From: Candidatus Microgenomates bacterium
Lineage (GTDB): Bacteria > Patescibacteriota > Microgenomatia > Daviesbacterales > UBA10151
DNA length: 34,120 nucleotides
Reading direction: 5' to 3'
Assembly: GCA_016182045.1 (NCBI GenBank)
Contig: JACOYE010000007.1
Span: forward strand, 1 to 34,120
Shown: positions 25,267 to 31,499 of the stretch, piece after piece
Position numbering within the stretch: position 1 is the stretch's first letter
How the letters are laid out: each line of letters opens with the position of its first letter
Translations under genes and position numbers: made by a program
Notes under the pieces: model-generated
Databases searched by the model: none
The model's input: the letters and a program-made list of their open reading frames with translations, nothing else
Told to the model about the DNA's origin: nothing

Positions 25267-25902
25267 TTACTTACCAGGAGTCTCCATGGTCTTTTCAGGA
25301 CCCTGGTTTAGGTGAGTATCAATAAATTTCTCAATCCTATCACCATCAAAAGCATCAAATTTATCAATATAGTTCCAGGCTGTCAGAGCAATTCTGGCAT
25401 CCAGTTCAGGTCTGGGTGTTACAATAAGTCTAGTTTTGCCTTTTTTCTCATATATGGAAATAAGCTGATCTACTAACTTATGGCAATCTTCTGATTTAAA
25501 AGCAGCCGAAAGCTCGCTTGAGGATGTAGCTTCAGCTCCACTACTGGCTTCTTCCTCTGTCCCATGAGCATAAACTATACTTGTTACTTGTCTCTTGTTA
25601 CTTGTCTCTTTTCTTGCACAATTATATGACATAATCACATATCCATGTTCCAAGGAATGAATCAGATACCCATCATCCCTGGGAATATCATAAACACCGG
25701 ATCTTACCCAATCAGCATAGTGATCACCTGAGGTAGGTGGATTGGAGTTATAATCTACTTTTGTTCCCACCGGCACATGTTTTCTGCCCAAATCATCAAT
25801 TTTTTGGCCGGGTAAGGGTTTTGAGGATGCAACAAAAAGCCATATTAGAAAGGCTACAAGAAGTAAAATAACAACCCCCATAATAATCCATTTACTGTTC
25901 AT
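25267..25902 (-). CDS. DUF3105 membrane-anchored extracytoplasmic protein
   Basis: 211 residues. One N-terminal membrane segment (WIIMGVVILLLVAFLIWLFV), then the DUF3105 pattern: PPTSGDHYADWVRSGVYD, LIHSLEHGYVIMSYNC and RLIVTPRPELDARIALTAW. The function of the family is unknown; it is found in cell-envelope contexts. An insertion of about 40 residues after YNC includes two copies of a 14-nt tandem repeat (ETSNKRQVTS) and a Ser/Glu-rich stretch. It has its own promoter despite the short gap to the DsbA-like gene, so it is probably expressed both alone and with its neighbours. Confidence 0.85.
   Translation of the reverse strand: MNSKWIIMGVVILLLVAFLIWLFVASSKPLPGQKIDDLGRKHVPVGTKVDYNSNPPTSGDHYADWVRSGVYDIPRDDGYLIHSLEHGYVIMSYNCARKETSNKRQVTSIVYAHGTEEEASSGAEATSSSELSAAFKSEDCHKLVDQLISIYEKKGKTRLIVTPRPELDARIALTAWNYIDKFDAFDGDRIEKFIDTHLNQGPEKTMETPGK
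25580..25610. repeat. 14-nt tandem repeat in DUF3105 gene
   Basis: CTTGTTACTTGTCT twice plus a partial copy, read on the minus strand as ETSNKRQVTS. Confidence 0.9.
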
Positions 25903-25912
25903 TTAATGAAAA

Positions 25913-25921
25913 ATTATACCA
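25913..25921 (-). promoter_or_regulatory. extended -10 promoter of DUF3105 gene
   Basis: Minus strand TGGTATAAT, a perfect TGn-TATAAT, 10 nt before the ATG at 25902; it overlaps the end of the DsbA-like gene. Predicts a nearly leaderless transcript. Confidence 0.75.
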
Positions 25922-25923
25922 GA

Positions 25924-26661
25924 TTAGAAGATATTTTGTTGATTTGTGAAAACTAAATCATGATATTCCCAGTATTTACTTTGATCCCCAGCACACCTGG
26001 CTGCCTCAGCTGCTTTTTGAGCTCCTGGATGGATTTGGGATAAGGGGAAATCTCTGTAATAGAATTTGACTTTACCGGTATCTATGTATTCTTTTTTAAG
26101 TTGTCCTTCTGTCTGGGTAAAATGTCTACCGCAAAATGGACACTGATAATCGGAAAACTCAATCAAAGTCACTTTGGCACTTTGATTACCTTGAACTGGT
26201 AAATCCCCATTCCCAACTGTCACCCTTTGAGTAGTTGAAGGTGCATTTCCGTTTAATTCCTCATCAATTACACTTTTAAACTGCTCAAAAGGTACTGCTC
26301 CGGAGATAAGTCTGCCATTTATAAAAAAGGCCGGTGTACCATTAACCCCTGCCTTGGTACCGTCATCCAAATCTGCCTTTACCAGAGATGATTTTTCAGC
26401 TGAATCTAGGCATGAGTTAAATTTGTTTGTATCCAACCCCAAATTAGAGGCCAGACCTTTTAACCCTTCCACAATCTGAATCTCGGTCTTAGGTTGCTGA
26501 GGTTGTCCGACAGCCGTTGGAGTAACAGCAGGAGTAGTGCTCGTAGCAGGTTTACCTAATTTAATAATTCCTCCATGCATTAAAATGGCAATTGATAAAA
26601 TTACACAACCTAGAAAGATGGCTGAGGCAACTGACTTTAGAGGATTAATGGTGTTTTCCAT
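25924..26661 (-). CDS. DsbA-like thiol-disulfide oxidoreductase with circularly permuted domain order
   Basis: 245 residues. After a membrane anchor (about 10-34) and a Thr/Pro linker, residues 60-138 match the second half of a DsbA/BdbD domain: VEGLKGLASNLGLDTNKF, NSCLDS, NGTPAFFING with the cis-Pro, FEQFKSVIDEEL. Only then, at 160-245, comes the first half: AKVTLIEFSDYQCPFCGRHF with the CPFC redox site (174-177), YYRDFPLSQIHPGAQKAAEA and WEYHDLVFTNQQ, where it stops. The natural ends are joined by a flexible linker. This is either a true circular permutation or the remnant of a tandem protein that lost its outer halves. It would oxidise secreted Cys-rich proteins. TTGACA promoter upstream. 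Confidence 0.88.
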   Translation of the reverse strand: MENTINPLKSVASAIFLGCVILSIAILMHGGIIKLGKPATSTTPAVTPTAVGQPQQPKTEIQIVEGLKGLASNLGLDTNKFNSCLDSAEKSSLVKADLDDGTKAGVNGTPAFFINGRLISGAVPFEQFKSVIDEELNGNAPSTTQRVTVGNGDLPVQGNQSAKVTLIEFSDYQCPFCGRHFTQTEGQLKKEYIDTGKVKFYYRDFPLSQIHPGAQKAAEAARCAGDQSKYWEYHDLVFTNQQNIF

Positions 26662-26669
26662 GCTAAGTT

Positions 26670-26699
26670 AGTTTAACGAAAATAACCAAAAACTGTCAA
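26670..26699 (-). promoter_or_regulatory. promoter of the DsbA-like gene
   Basis: Minus strand TTGACA (26694-26699), 18-nt spacer, TAAACT (26670-26675), then 8 nt to the ATG at 26661. Nearly leaderless. Confidence 0.6.
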
Positions 26700-26717
26700 G
26701 CTCTGTTTGGGTCTTAG

Positions 26718-27335
26718 TCAATTAAATTGATTTTGGGCTTTTTCCAAGCCTTTATCAAGAAGTATTTCCAAAGCCCTTATAGCCTTTTTTATCATATGTT
26801 TAACTTGAGCTTTTTCCGAATGCATAAATGGCTCTAAAACAAATTTCTCAGCCGAGATTGTCTGTCCTTTACGTTCACCGCTCTGAGTCCTTAGATTTCC
26901 AATCCCCAGTCTGATTCTGATAAATTTATCAGTCCCCAACTCTTTGATGATAGATTCCACGCCGAGATGGCCAGCAGCCGCCCCGCCAATCCTGACTTTT
27001 ATTTTACCTAAAGGTAAATCCAGCTCATCATGAATAATGATTATATCTGAAGACTGAAGGCTGAAAGCTGAAGACATTAATTCCACAGCCATACCTGAAT
27101 TATTCATATAGGTTTGGGGCTTAGCCAAAATGAGCTGGTTTCCGTCATCCTGAACTAGTTTCAGGATCTCACTCTTGAAATTCCCTTCCATCTTCCAACC
27201 TCTATCCTCTACACCTATCTTCCATCTTCCACCATCCATCTTCTTTACAAACTCATCCAAAACCATAAACCCCAAATTATGTCTGACATTTGCATATTTT
27301 TCTCCAGGATTTCCTAAACCAACTATTAATTTCAT
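26718..27335 (-). CDS. pth: peptidyl-tRNA hydrolase
   Basis: 205 residues from Met at 27335; the ORF-track start at 27353 lies inside a dispersed repeat and the family always begins MKLIVGLGNPG. Catalytic residues visible: Asn in GLGNPG, His in NVRHNLGF, Asn in TYMNNSG, Asp in IIHDELDLPLG. It recycles peptidyl-tRNA released by ribosomes. Three repeat-derived insertions are read in frame: a GGAAGATGG-type tract (MDGGRWKIGVEDRGWKMEG), a perfect palindrome (EILKLVQDDG) and a CTGAAGACTGAAGG tract (SSAFSLQSS). All fall in loops, leaving the active-site core intact. Confidence 0.95.
   Translation of the reverse strand: MKLIVGLGNPGEKYANVRHNLGFMVLDEFVKKMDGGRWKIGVEDRGWKMEGNFKSEILKLVQDDGNQLILAKPQTYMNNSGMAVELMSSAFSLQSSDIIIIHDELDLPLGKIKVRIGGAAAGHLGVESIIKELGTDKFIRIRLGIGNLRTQSGERKGQTISAEKFVLEPFMHSEKAQVKHMIKKAIRALEILLDKGLEKAQNQFN
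27046..27075. repeat. CTGAAGACTGAAGGCTG tract in pth
   Basis: Low-complexity tract read as SSAFSLQSSDII; counterpart of 16140-16172. Confidence 0.6.
27147..27167. repeat. palindrome ATCCTGAA-N5-TTCAGGAT in pth
   Basis: Perfect 8-bp arms around CTAGT, read on the minus strand as ILKLVQDD. Confidence 0.88.
27176..27243. repeat. TTCCATCTTCC-type low-complexity tract in pth
   Basis: Repeating CTTCCATCTTCCA/CCTCTATCC words encoding GGRWKIGVEDRGWKMEG in a loop where Pth proteins are normally shorter. Confidence 0.7.
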
Positions 27336-27348
27336 AGTTTTTCTTTCT

Positions 27349-27418
27349 GTCATTGCGAGCGATTAGCGTGGCAATCTACCACGTAAGATTGCTCAATCAC
27401 TTCGTTCCTCGCAATGAC
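27349..27418. repeat. 70-bp interspersed palindrome GTCATTGCGAG...CTCGCAATGAC
   Basis: Terminal 11-bp perfect inverted repeats with internal TGGCAATCT/AGATTGC words. It lies at the pth/inositol-phosphatase junction and supplies the last codons and stop of the upstream gene (LSASLRGTK). A second copy is inside the DNA ligase gene at 32472-32550. Confidence 0.93.
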
Positions 27419-28194
27419 GCGGAAAGTGCCTCCAATATTTGGTCATGAATTAATCCGTTTGATGCCGCAATACTTAATCTTTCTGAAATCCAAACAGGTT
27501 CTTTTCCCTCAAAATCAGTTACCTTCCCACCAGCCTCTCTAACAATAGTAACTCCCCCTACAAAATCCCAGGCATAGCCTTGACCGATAGCTCCATCTAA
27601 TATTCCTTTAGAAGTTAAACTAAGATCTACTGCAATTGAACCTAGTATATATGGGTAGCGAATTTTACTGAACAAAGGAAGAATATAGGATTTAAGCTTT
27701 TCTTCTCTCCTTCCCCTGGTTCCAACACTAAAACCCATTACTGAATCTTCTAGTCTTTTTGTCTTTTTTACTGAAATCTTTTTGCCATTTAAATATGCTC
27801 CCTTATCTTTCTCTGCCCAGTAAAGCTCTTTTTGAAAAACCCAATTTATTACTCCTAAAAAAGGCTTGCCGTCATTTAAAAGTCCAATAGACAGGGCAAA
27901 ATTCGGTATTCCTGAAGCAAAAGAGGTACTTCCATCGAGTGGATCTATAATCCAAGTAAACCTTGAGTCTTTGTTTGCTTTATTACCCTCCTCAGCAACA
28001 ATATTATGGTCAGGAAAATTCTTCTTTATTAACTTAACAATTATCTCTTCTGAGCCAAGATCCGCTTTTGTTACAAGATTGCTACTATCACCATTCTTTA
28101 AAGTTAAATCAATATTTTTACCAAAAAGGTTAAAAATAAAATCTCCCGCCTCTAAGGCGGCTTTCTTTGCTACTTTTAAAAATTTAAGATCCAT
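27397..28194 (-). CDS. inositol monophosphatase family protein
   Basis: 265 residues. Metal-site motifs of the Li-sensitive phosphatase family: AEEGNK near 69, WIIDPLDGSTSFASG near 81 and YAWDFVGGVTIVREAGG near 207. Members dephosphorylate inositol phosphate, fructose-1,6-bisphosphate or PAP; the substrate is not determinable here. The last ten residues and the stop codon come from the GTCATTGCGAG repeat, so the original C-terminus has been replaced or extended. Confidence 0.9.
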   Translation of the reverse strand: MDLKFLKVAKKAALEAGDFIFNLFGKNIDLTLKNGDSSNLVTKADLGSEEIIVKLIKKNFPDHNIVAEEGNKANKDSRFTWIIDPLDGSTSFASGIPNFALSIGLLNDGKPFLGVINWVFQKELYWAEKDKGAYLNGKKISVKKTKRLEDSVMGFSVGTRGRREEKLKSYILPLFSKIRYPYILGSIAVDLSLTSKGILDGAIGQGYAWDFVGGVTIVREAGGKVTDFEGKEPVWISERLSIAASNGLIHDQILEALSASLRGTK

Positions 28195-28207
28195 TTTAGT
28201 AAAGATA

Positions 28208-28232
28208 GCGAAGTCCGCCTGAGGCGGACGAG
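28208..28232. repeat. dispersed palindrome GCGAAGTCCGCCT-G-AGGCGGACGAGC, copy 2
   Basis: Perfect 8-bp arms (28213-28229); differs from the copy at 17649-17677 only at the central base within the shared core. Located between the phosphoribosyltransferase and inositol phosphatase genes. Confidence 0.9.
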
Positions 28233-28886
28233 CTAGCTTCTCAACAATTGTACCACTTCCGAATCTGTAACCTCTTCAAAATGCTGATAAAACTGGCCCA
28301 CGGCATGAAAATATTCCGGGGTCTCTAAAACCACCACTTCCCCAAATCCCCCTGCCTCGCCAGCAGGCGGGCCTAATTCCCTACTAATCTTATCTACAGA
28401 TTCTTTACTAGCGACAGGTACTGCTAAAACTATCCTTTTGACCTGATGCCTTTTTAAATACCTTATGGCAGCTAAAGTTGTTGCCCCAGTAGCTATCCCA
28501 TCGTCCGCCAATATAATTGTTTTATTGTCCACAGATAGTGGATCTTTTCCCTGTCTATACACTTTTTCCCTACGCTTAATCTCTTCTAGCTCTTCATCCA
28601 CCTTATCGCTTAATTCTTGCTGCTTGATTCTTAATTCTTTAAGCAAAGATTCATCCCATACGACCTCTCCATCTGGATCAACTGCCCCCAAGGCAAGTTC
28701 AGGCTGCATTGGGACGCCTATTTTGCGAGTAACGAGAATATCTAGTGGCAATTTTAAGATTTTAGCAATTTCTTTAGCAACTAAAACCCCACCTCTGGGA
28801 ATGGCAAGAACGAGATCAGCCTTTGTACTTTTTAACCGTTTGGCTAGTAGCTGTCCGGCAGATTGTCTATTTTTGAAAATCTTCAT
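28233..28886 (-). CDS. phosphoribosyltransferase family protein
   Basis: 217 residues. Type I PRTase fold: LVLAIPRGGVLVAKEIA near 26 and the PRPP loop KTIILADDGIATGATTLAA near 121. This architecture with a long hood (ELRIKQQELSDKVDEELEEIKRRE) is that of predicted PRTases often annotated as erythromycin-esterase-linked or general PRTases; substrate unknown. Repeat-derived segment GPPAGEAGGFGE near 186. Starts one base after the EndoQ-like stop, so co-translated. Confidence 0.88.
   Translation of the reverse strand: MKIFKNRQSAGQLLAKRLKSTKADLVLAIPRGGVLVAKEIAKILKLPLDILVTRKIGVPMQPELALGAVDPDGEVVWDESLLKELRIKQQELSDKVDEELEEIKRREKVYRQGKDPLSVDNKTIILADDGIATGATTLAAIRYLKRHQVKRIVLAVPVASKESVDKISRELGPPAGEAGGFGEVVVLETPEYFHAVGQFYQHFEEVTDSEVVQLLRS
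28349..28373. repeat. CCGCCTGCTGGCGAGGC-type element in phosphoribosyltransferase gene
   Basis: GC-rich imperfect palindrome read as GPPAGEAGG; related to TCCGCCAGCTGGCGGA and to 29996-30026. Confidence 0.75.
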
Positions 28887-30221
28887 TTAATCAAACAATC
28901 CCAACTGTGGAGTTTCTTTCTCCTGATGATCCATATCACCCTTATCTCCTTTATCCCCCCATATCTTCACCACTCCATATACTCCATCATATCCCGGATC
29001 AATTACCAAATCCCCTTTTCTTACTTTCTCCACTCCTTCAGCTATTTTAGACCCTGAAATTTTTTCAATCTGTTGAGTATCTACTTTAGTTAAAATCTTA
29101 ATTTCTCCTCCCAAATTAGTCACTAATTTTTTGTACTCATTTAAAACTTTTTGGGTTGTTGGGGCAGTATTAAATACTTCTGCGATAATTTGATGTAAAG
29201 GCACCAACATCCTGTATCCAGCTCTATTTGCAAACTTTGTGGATTTGATGACTCCTTCCTCATTCTTAGTTCCTAGTTCCTCATTCGATCGCGAAGCGAT
29301 CTCCTCAACCCTCTCCATAACCCCTACAGTTAATCCCCTACCACAAACAGGGCAGATTGTACCCTTCTTTTTTGTCTCTTCAGGAGTATATTTAACATTG
29401 CAGTTTCTGTGCCCAGTATAGTGATATTTCCCCTCCTCCGGATAAAACTCAATTGTGCCGGCTATTTTTTGTTGCTTAACAGCCTCCCATAAACCCCTAT
29501 ACCCATCACTGATATTCTCATTAAATACTGTTGCCTCCCTACCTAAATTAGGCAACGAATGAGCATCTGAAAAAGAGACAATTGAACGATTATCCAACTC
29601 CTTGATTCGCCAATTCATGGCTGGATCAGAAGATAAACCGGTTTCTATCCCATAAACATATTCAGTTAAATCTTCAAAACACTCCTCCAAAGAATCATAA
29701 CCTGACTGCGAACCAAAAATGCCAAACCAGGGAGTCCAGCAATGACTTGGAATAAATAAAGTTTGTTTAGATGCCTCCAAAGCCAGACGCAGCAACTCTT
29801 TTGAGGGAATCCCCACAATGGGCCTACCATCAGACCCTAAAATGGCTCTTTTTGCTAAAAGTGCTTTTTGGAATACTTCAGCTGAGGCAAAATCAGGCAT
29901 AAAAACTAAATTATGCACTCTTCTACCTCTCCCTTTATCAGAATACATTGAGGCAATTTCAACTGTTAAAACAAACTTAATGTCTGAATCATCGTGCCGC
30001 CCTTGGCGAGCCTCGCCGCTGGCGGGATTCAAAAACCCTGAGCCATCCTCTTTTAGCTGACTTTTAAGCTCTGTCAACCATAAAGGATGTAAAAAATCCC
30101 CGGTTCCTAATACATTAATCCCCTTTAACTTTGCCCATTCAACTAAATGGGGAATATTAAGTTGTTGCGAACAAGCTCGGGAGAATCTGGAATGAATATG
30201 AAGATCTGCCACATATGCCAT
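28887..30221 (-). CDS. EndoQ-like PHP-domain endonuclease with clamp-binding tail
   Basis: 444 residues. PHP metal motifs: VADLHIHSRFSRA (D6, H8, H10), GTGDFLHPLW, PSHCWTPWFG, ETGLSSDPAMNWR and SFSDAHSLPNLGREA. These, with FYPEEGKYHYTGHRNC and the zinc-finger CPVCGRGLTVGVMERVEEIA, match archaeal endonuclease Q, which nicks DNA 5' of deaminated bases. The C-terminus ends QLGLFD, a canonical bacterial beta-clamp motif where archaeal EndoQ binds PCNA. Two repeat insertions: NPASGEARQGRHDD near 65, and SRSNEELGTKNEEG near 330. First gene of an operon; an extended -10 lies 9 nt before the ATG. Confidence 0.9.
   Translation of the reverse strand: MAYVADLHIHSRFSRACSQQLNIPHLVEWAKLKGINVLGTGDFLHPLWLTELKSQLKEDGSGFLNPASGEARQGRHDDSDIKFVLTVEIASMYSDKGRGRRVHNLVFMPDFASAEVFQKALLAKRAILGSDGRPIVGIPSKELLRLALEASKQTLFIPSHCWTPWFGIFGSQSGYDSLEECFEDLTEYVYGIETGLSSDPAMNWRIKELDNRSIVSFSDAHSLPNLGREATVFNENISDGYRGLWEAVKQQKIAGTIEFYPEEGKYHYTGHRNCNVKYTPEETKKKGTICPVCGRGLTVGVMERVEEIASRSNEELGTKNEEGVIKSTKFANRAGYRMLVPLHQIIAEVFNTAPTTQKVLNEYKKLVTNLGGEIKILTKVDTQQIEKISGSKIAEGVEKVRKGDLVIDPGYDGVYGVVKIWGDKGDKGDMDHQEKETPQLGLFD
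29258..29301. repeat. CTCATTCTTAGTTC tract plus GATCGC-GAA-GCGATC palindrome in EndoQ-like gene
   Basis: Low-complexity tract followed by a palindrome with 6-bp arms (29287-29301), together read as IASRSNEELGTKNEE. Confidence 0.7.
29996..30026. repeat. GGCGAG-C-CTCGCC palindrome in EndoQ-like gene
   Basis: Perfect 6-bp arms (30005-30017) within a GC-rich element read as NPASGEARQGR; related to the PPAGG family. Confidence 0.75.
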
Positions 30222-30230
30222 ATTTCTAGG

Positions 30231-30239
30231 ATTCTATCA
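30231..30239 (-). promoter_or_regulatory. extended -10 promoter of the EndoQ-like operon
   Basis: Minus strand TGATAGAAT, 9 nt before the ATG at 30221; same string as at the head of the mevalonate operon. Confidence 0.65.
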
Positions 30240-30384
30240 CAAATAGAATTCTTGATGTGGGAGATGGGATGTTCTTGATTATTGATATCTTGATGTCTTG
30301 AATATTTGATTATTTGATCAATAATTCAAGAATTCAAAGAATCTCACTTCAATATCTCACTTCTCATTTCCCACTTCAAAACAT
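30240..30384. repeat. low-complexity intergenic region
   Basis: Repeating TTGATTATTTGAT, AATTCAAGAATTC and TCTCACTTC words. No gene; a weak inverted repeat TTATTTGATCAATAA is present near its centre. Confidence 0.5.
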
Positions 30385-30765
30385 CTAACTTGCTCTTACC
30401 TGCACAAACTGGAAATAGTTGCCATCAGGATCCTCAAAAGTGGCTATCAGACCATACCCTTCAACATGGTAAACATCCTGGACCACTTTTACTCCTGCCT
30501 CTTTTAACCTCTTTACCTCAACCTCTTCATCATCAACTTCAATATTTAACATAATTCTCGATGAATCTTGATTTTTACCCTTTACCTTATCATGGGGTAA
30601 AATTGTCAAACCTGTAGCTCCTACCTTAAACATAAAGCCAGCTTCCCCTTTCTCTCCATATTCAAACTCATCCTCAAATTGAAGCCCGACTTTATCTTTA
30701 TAAAAATCAGCCAAAGCTTTGGGATTTTCAGAACTTATTAAAACTGCATCTAATCCTTTAATCAT
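30385..30765 (-). CDS. VOC (glyoxalase/bleomycin-resistance-like) protein
   Basis: 126 residues with the paired beta-alpha-beta-beta-beta layout of the vicinal oxygen chelate superfamily: KGLDAVLISSENPKALADFY, GFMFKVGATGLTIL, MLNIEVDDEEVEVKRLKEAG and TFEDPDGNYFQFVQ with the metal-ligand Glu/Gln region. Members are lyases, dioxygenases or binding proteins; no specific substrate is supported. The gene begins one base after the stop of the four-helix-bundle gene. Confidence 0.9.
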   Translation of the reverse strand: MIKGLDAVLISSENPKALADFYKDKVGLQFEDEFEYGEKGEAGFMFKVGATGLTILPHDKVKGKNQDSSRIMLNIEVDDEEVEVKRLKEAGVKVVQDVYHVEGYGLIATFEDPDGNYFQFVQVRAS

Positions 30766-31416
30766 TTATCTCACCCCCTTCCTTGTCTCGCCGAATCCGG
30801 CTTTGCCGGAGAAGGCGGATCTTTTATCCATCCTCTTTTTGAATAAGTTCTCTCTAAAACCACCTTCATTAATAAATCTTTCTTCTAACCACTTAAGTTT
30901 CTGGTCTAACAGGCGGTTGGTTTGGTTAATCAGGCAGATGATAGCATTAGCTGCTTCTTCTGGGTTTTCAATATAACTTTTATAATTTTTATAACTATTA
31001 TAACTGTTATAAACTAGCTTCCTTACAGCCTTAGCCTCAGGAGATTCCATTGACCAAATCTTTAATCCACGCTGACGAAGAAAGTCCAAATAATCGTTTA
31101 AAAGCTCTTCTAGACTACCTCTTGCAACTCCTAAAAGTTTAATTCTTCCTTCCAGACTTTTTTGTAAATAACCCTCTGGAATATTCTGTTTTCCAGACCT
31201 GGCAGCCTGCTCCATTTGATCTTTGGTTCTGGATTTGTAATCAATATATCTTTTAACAAATTCAACAGTGAAATCATAGATAATCTCAGTTTGTTTGAAA
31301 AAAGGTAAACTTTTATATCCGCCTTTGTTAGTATAATCGTTATAATTTTTAAAATTTTCGCTCTGCGAAAATTTCAAGCTCTGCTTATAATTATTATAAC
31401 TGTTATATTTTTTCAT
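30766..31416 (-). CDS. four-helix-bundle (23S rRNA IVS-type) protein with repeat-derived insertions
   Basis: 216 residues. From about residue 34 the sequence follows the four-helix-bundle family related to proteins encoded in 23S rRNA intervening sequences: KSLPFFKQTEIIYDFTVEFV, MEQAARSGKQNIPEGYL, GVARGSLEELLNDYLDFLRQRGL, NAIICLINQTNRLLDQ. Function is unproven; members are pentameric bundles. The N-terminus (YNSYNNYKQS, NYNDYTNKGG), an internal loop (VYNSYNSYKNYKSYI) and the C-terminus (SAFSGKAGFGETRKG) are all encoded by dispersed repeats, so the real N-terminal start is uncertain. Co-transcribed with the VOC gene. Confidence 0.85.
   Translation of the reverse strand: MKKYNSYNNYKQSLKFSQSENFKNYNDYTNKGGYKSLPFFKQTEIIYDFTVEFVKRYIDYKSRTKDQMEQAARSGKQNIPEGYLQKSLEGRIKLLGVARGSLEELLNDYLDFLRQRGLKIWSMESPEAKAVRKLVYNSYNSYKNYKSYIENPEEAANAIICLINQTNRLLDQKLKWLEERFINEGGFRENLFKKRMDKRSAFSGKAGFGETRKGVR
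30789..30818. repeat. TCCGGC-TTT-GCCGGA palindrome at 3' end of four-helix-bundle gene
   Basis: Perfect 6-bp arms (30796-30810) with flanking CGCCGAA/AAGGCGG words, read as SAFSGKAGFGE. Confidence 0.8.
30970..31013. repeat. TATAAC-type tract in four-helix-bundle gene
   Basis: TATAACTGTTATAATAG-like words read on the minus strand as YNSYNSYKNYKSY. Further tracts at 31331-31356 and 31384-31410 in the same gene. Confidence 0.75.
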
Positions 31417-31435
31417 TTTTTATACTGCTGTTTTA

Positions 31436-31485
31436 GAGTACGAAACACTATTGAAACAACGATTTCAATAGTTAGTGTAGTACTC
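31436..31485. other. long imperfect inverted repeat between ligase and four-helix-bundle genes
   Basis: GAGTAC...ACACTATTGAAA pairs with TTTCAATAGT...GTGT...GTACTC around a 6-nt loop, giving a ~20-bp interrupted stem 14 nt after the ligase stop. No T-run follows on either strand, so it is probably not a simple terminator; it could be a small mobile palindrome or an RNA-processing stem. Confidence 0.6.
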
Positions 31486-31499
31486 GCAAGAATCATACC

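Noticed and set aside
27336-27353. Longer pth N-terminus (MTERKT)
   Set aside because: It is encoded by the GTCATTGCGAG repeat; the conserved protein begins at MKLIVGLGNPG.
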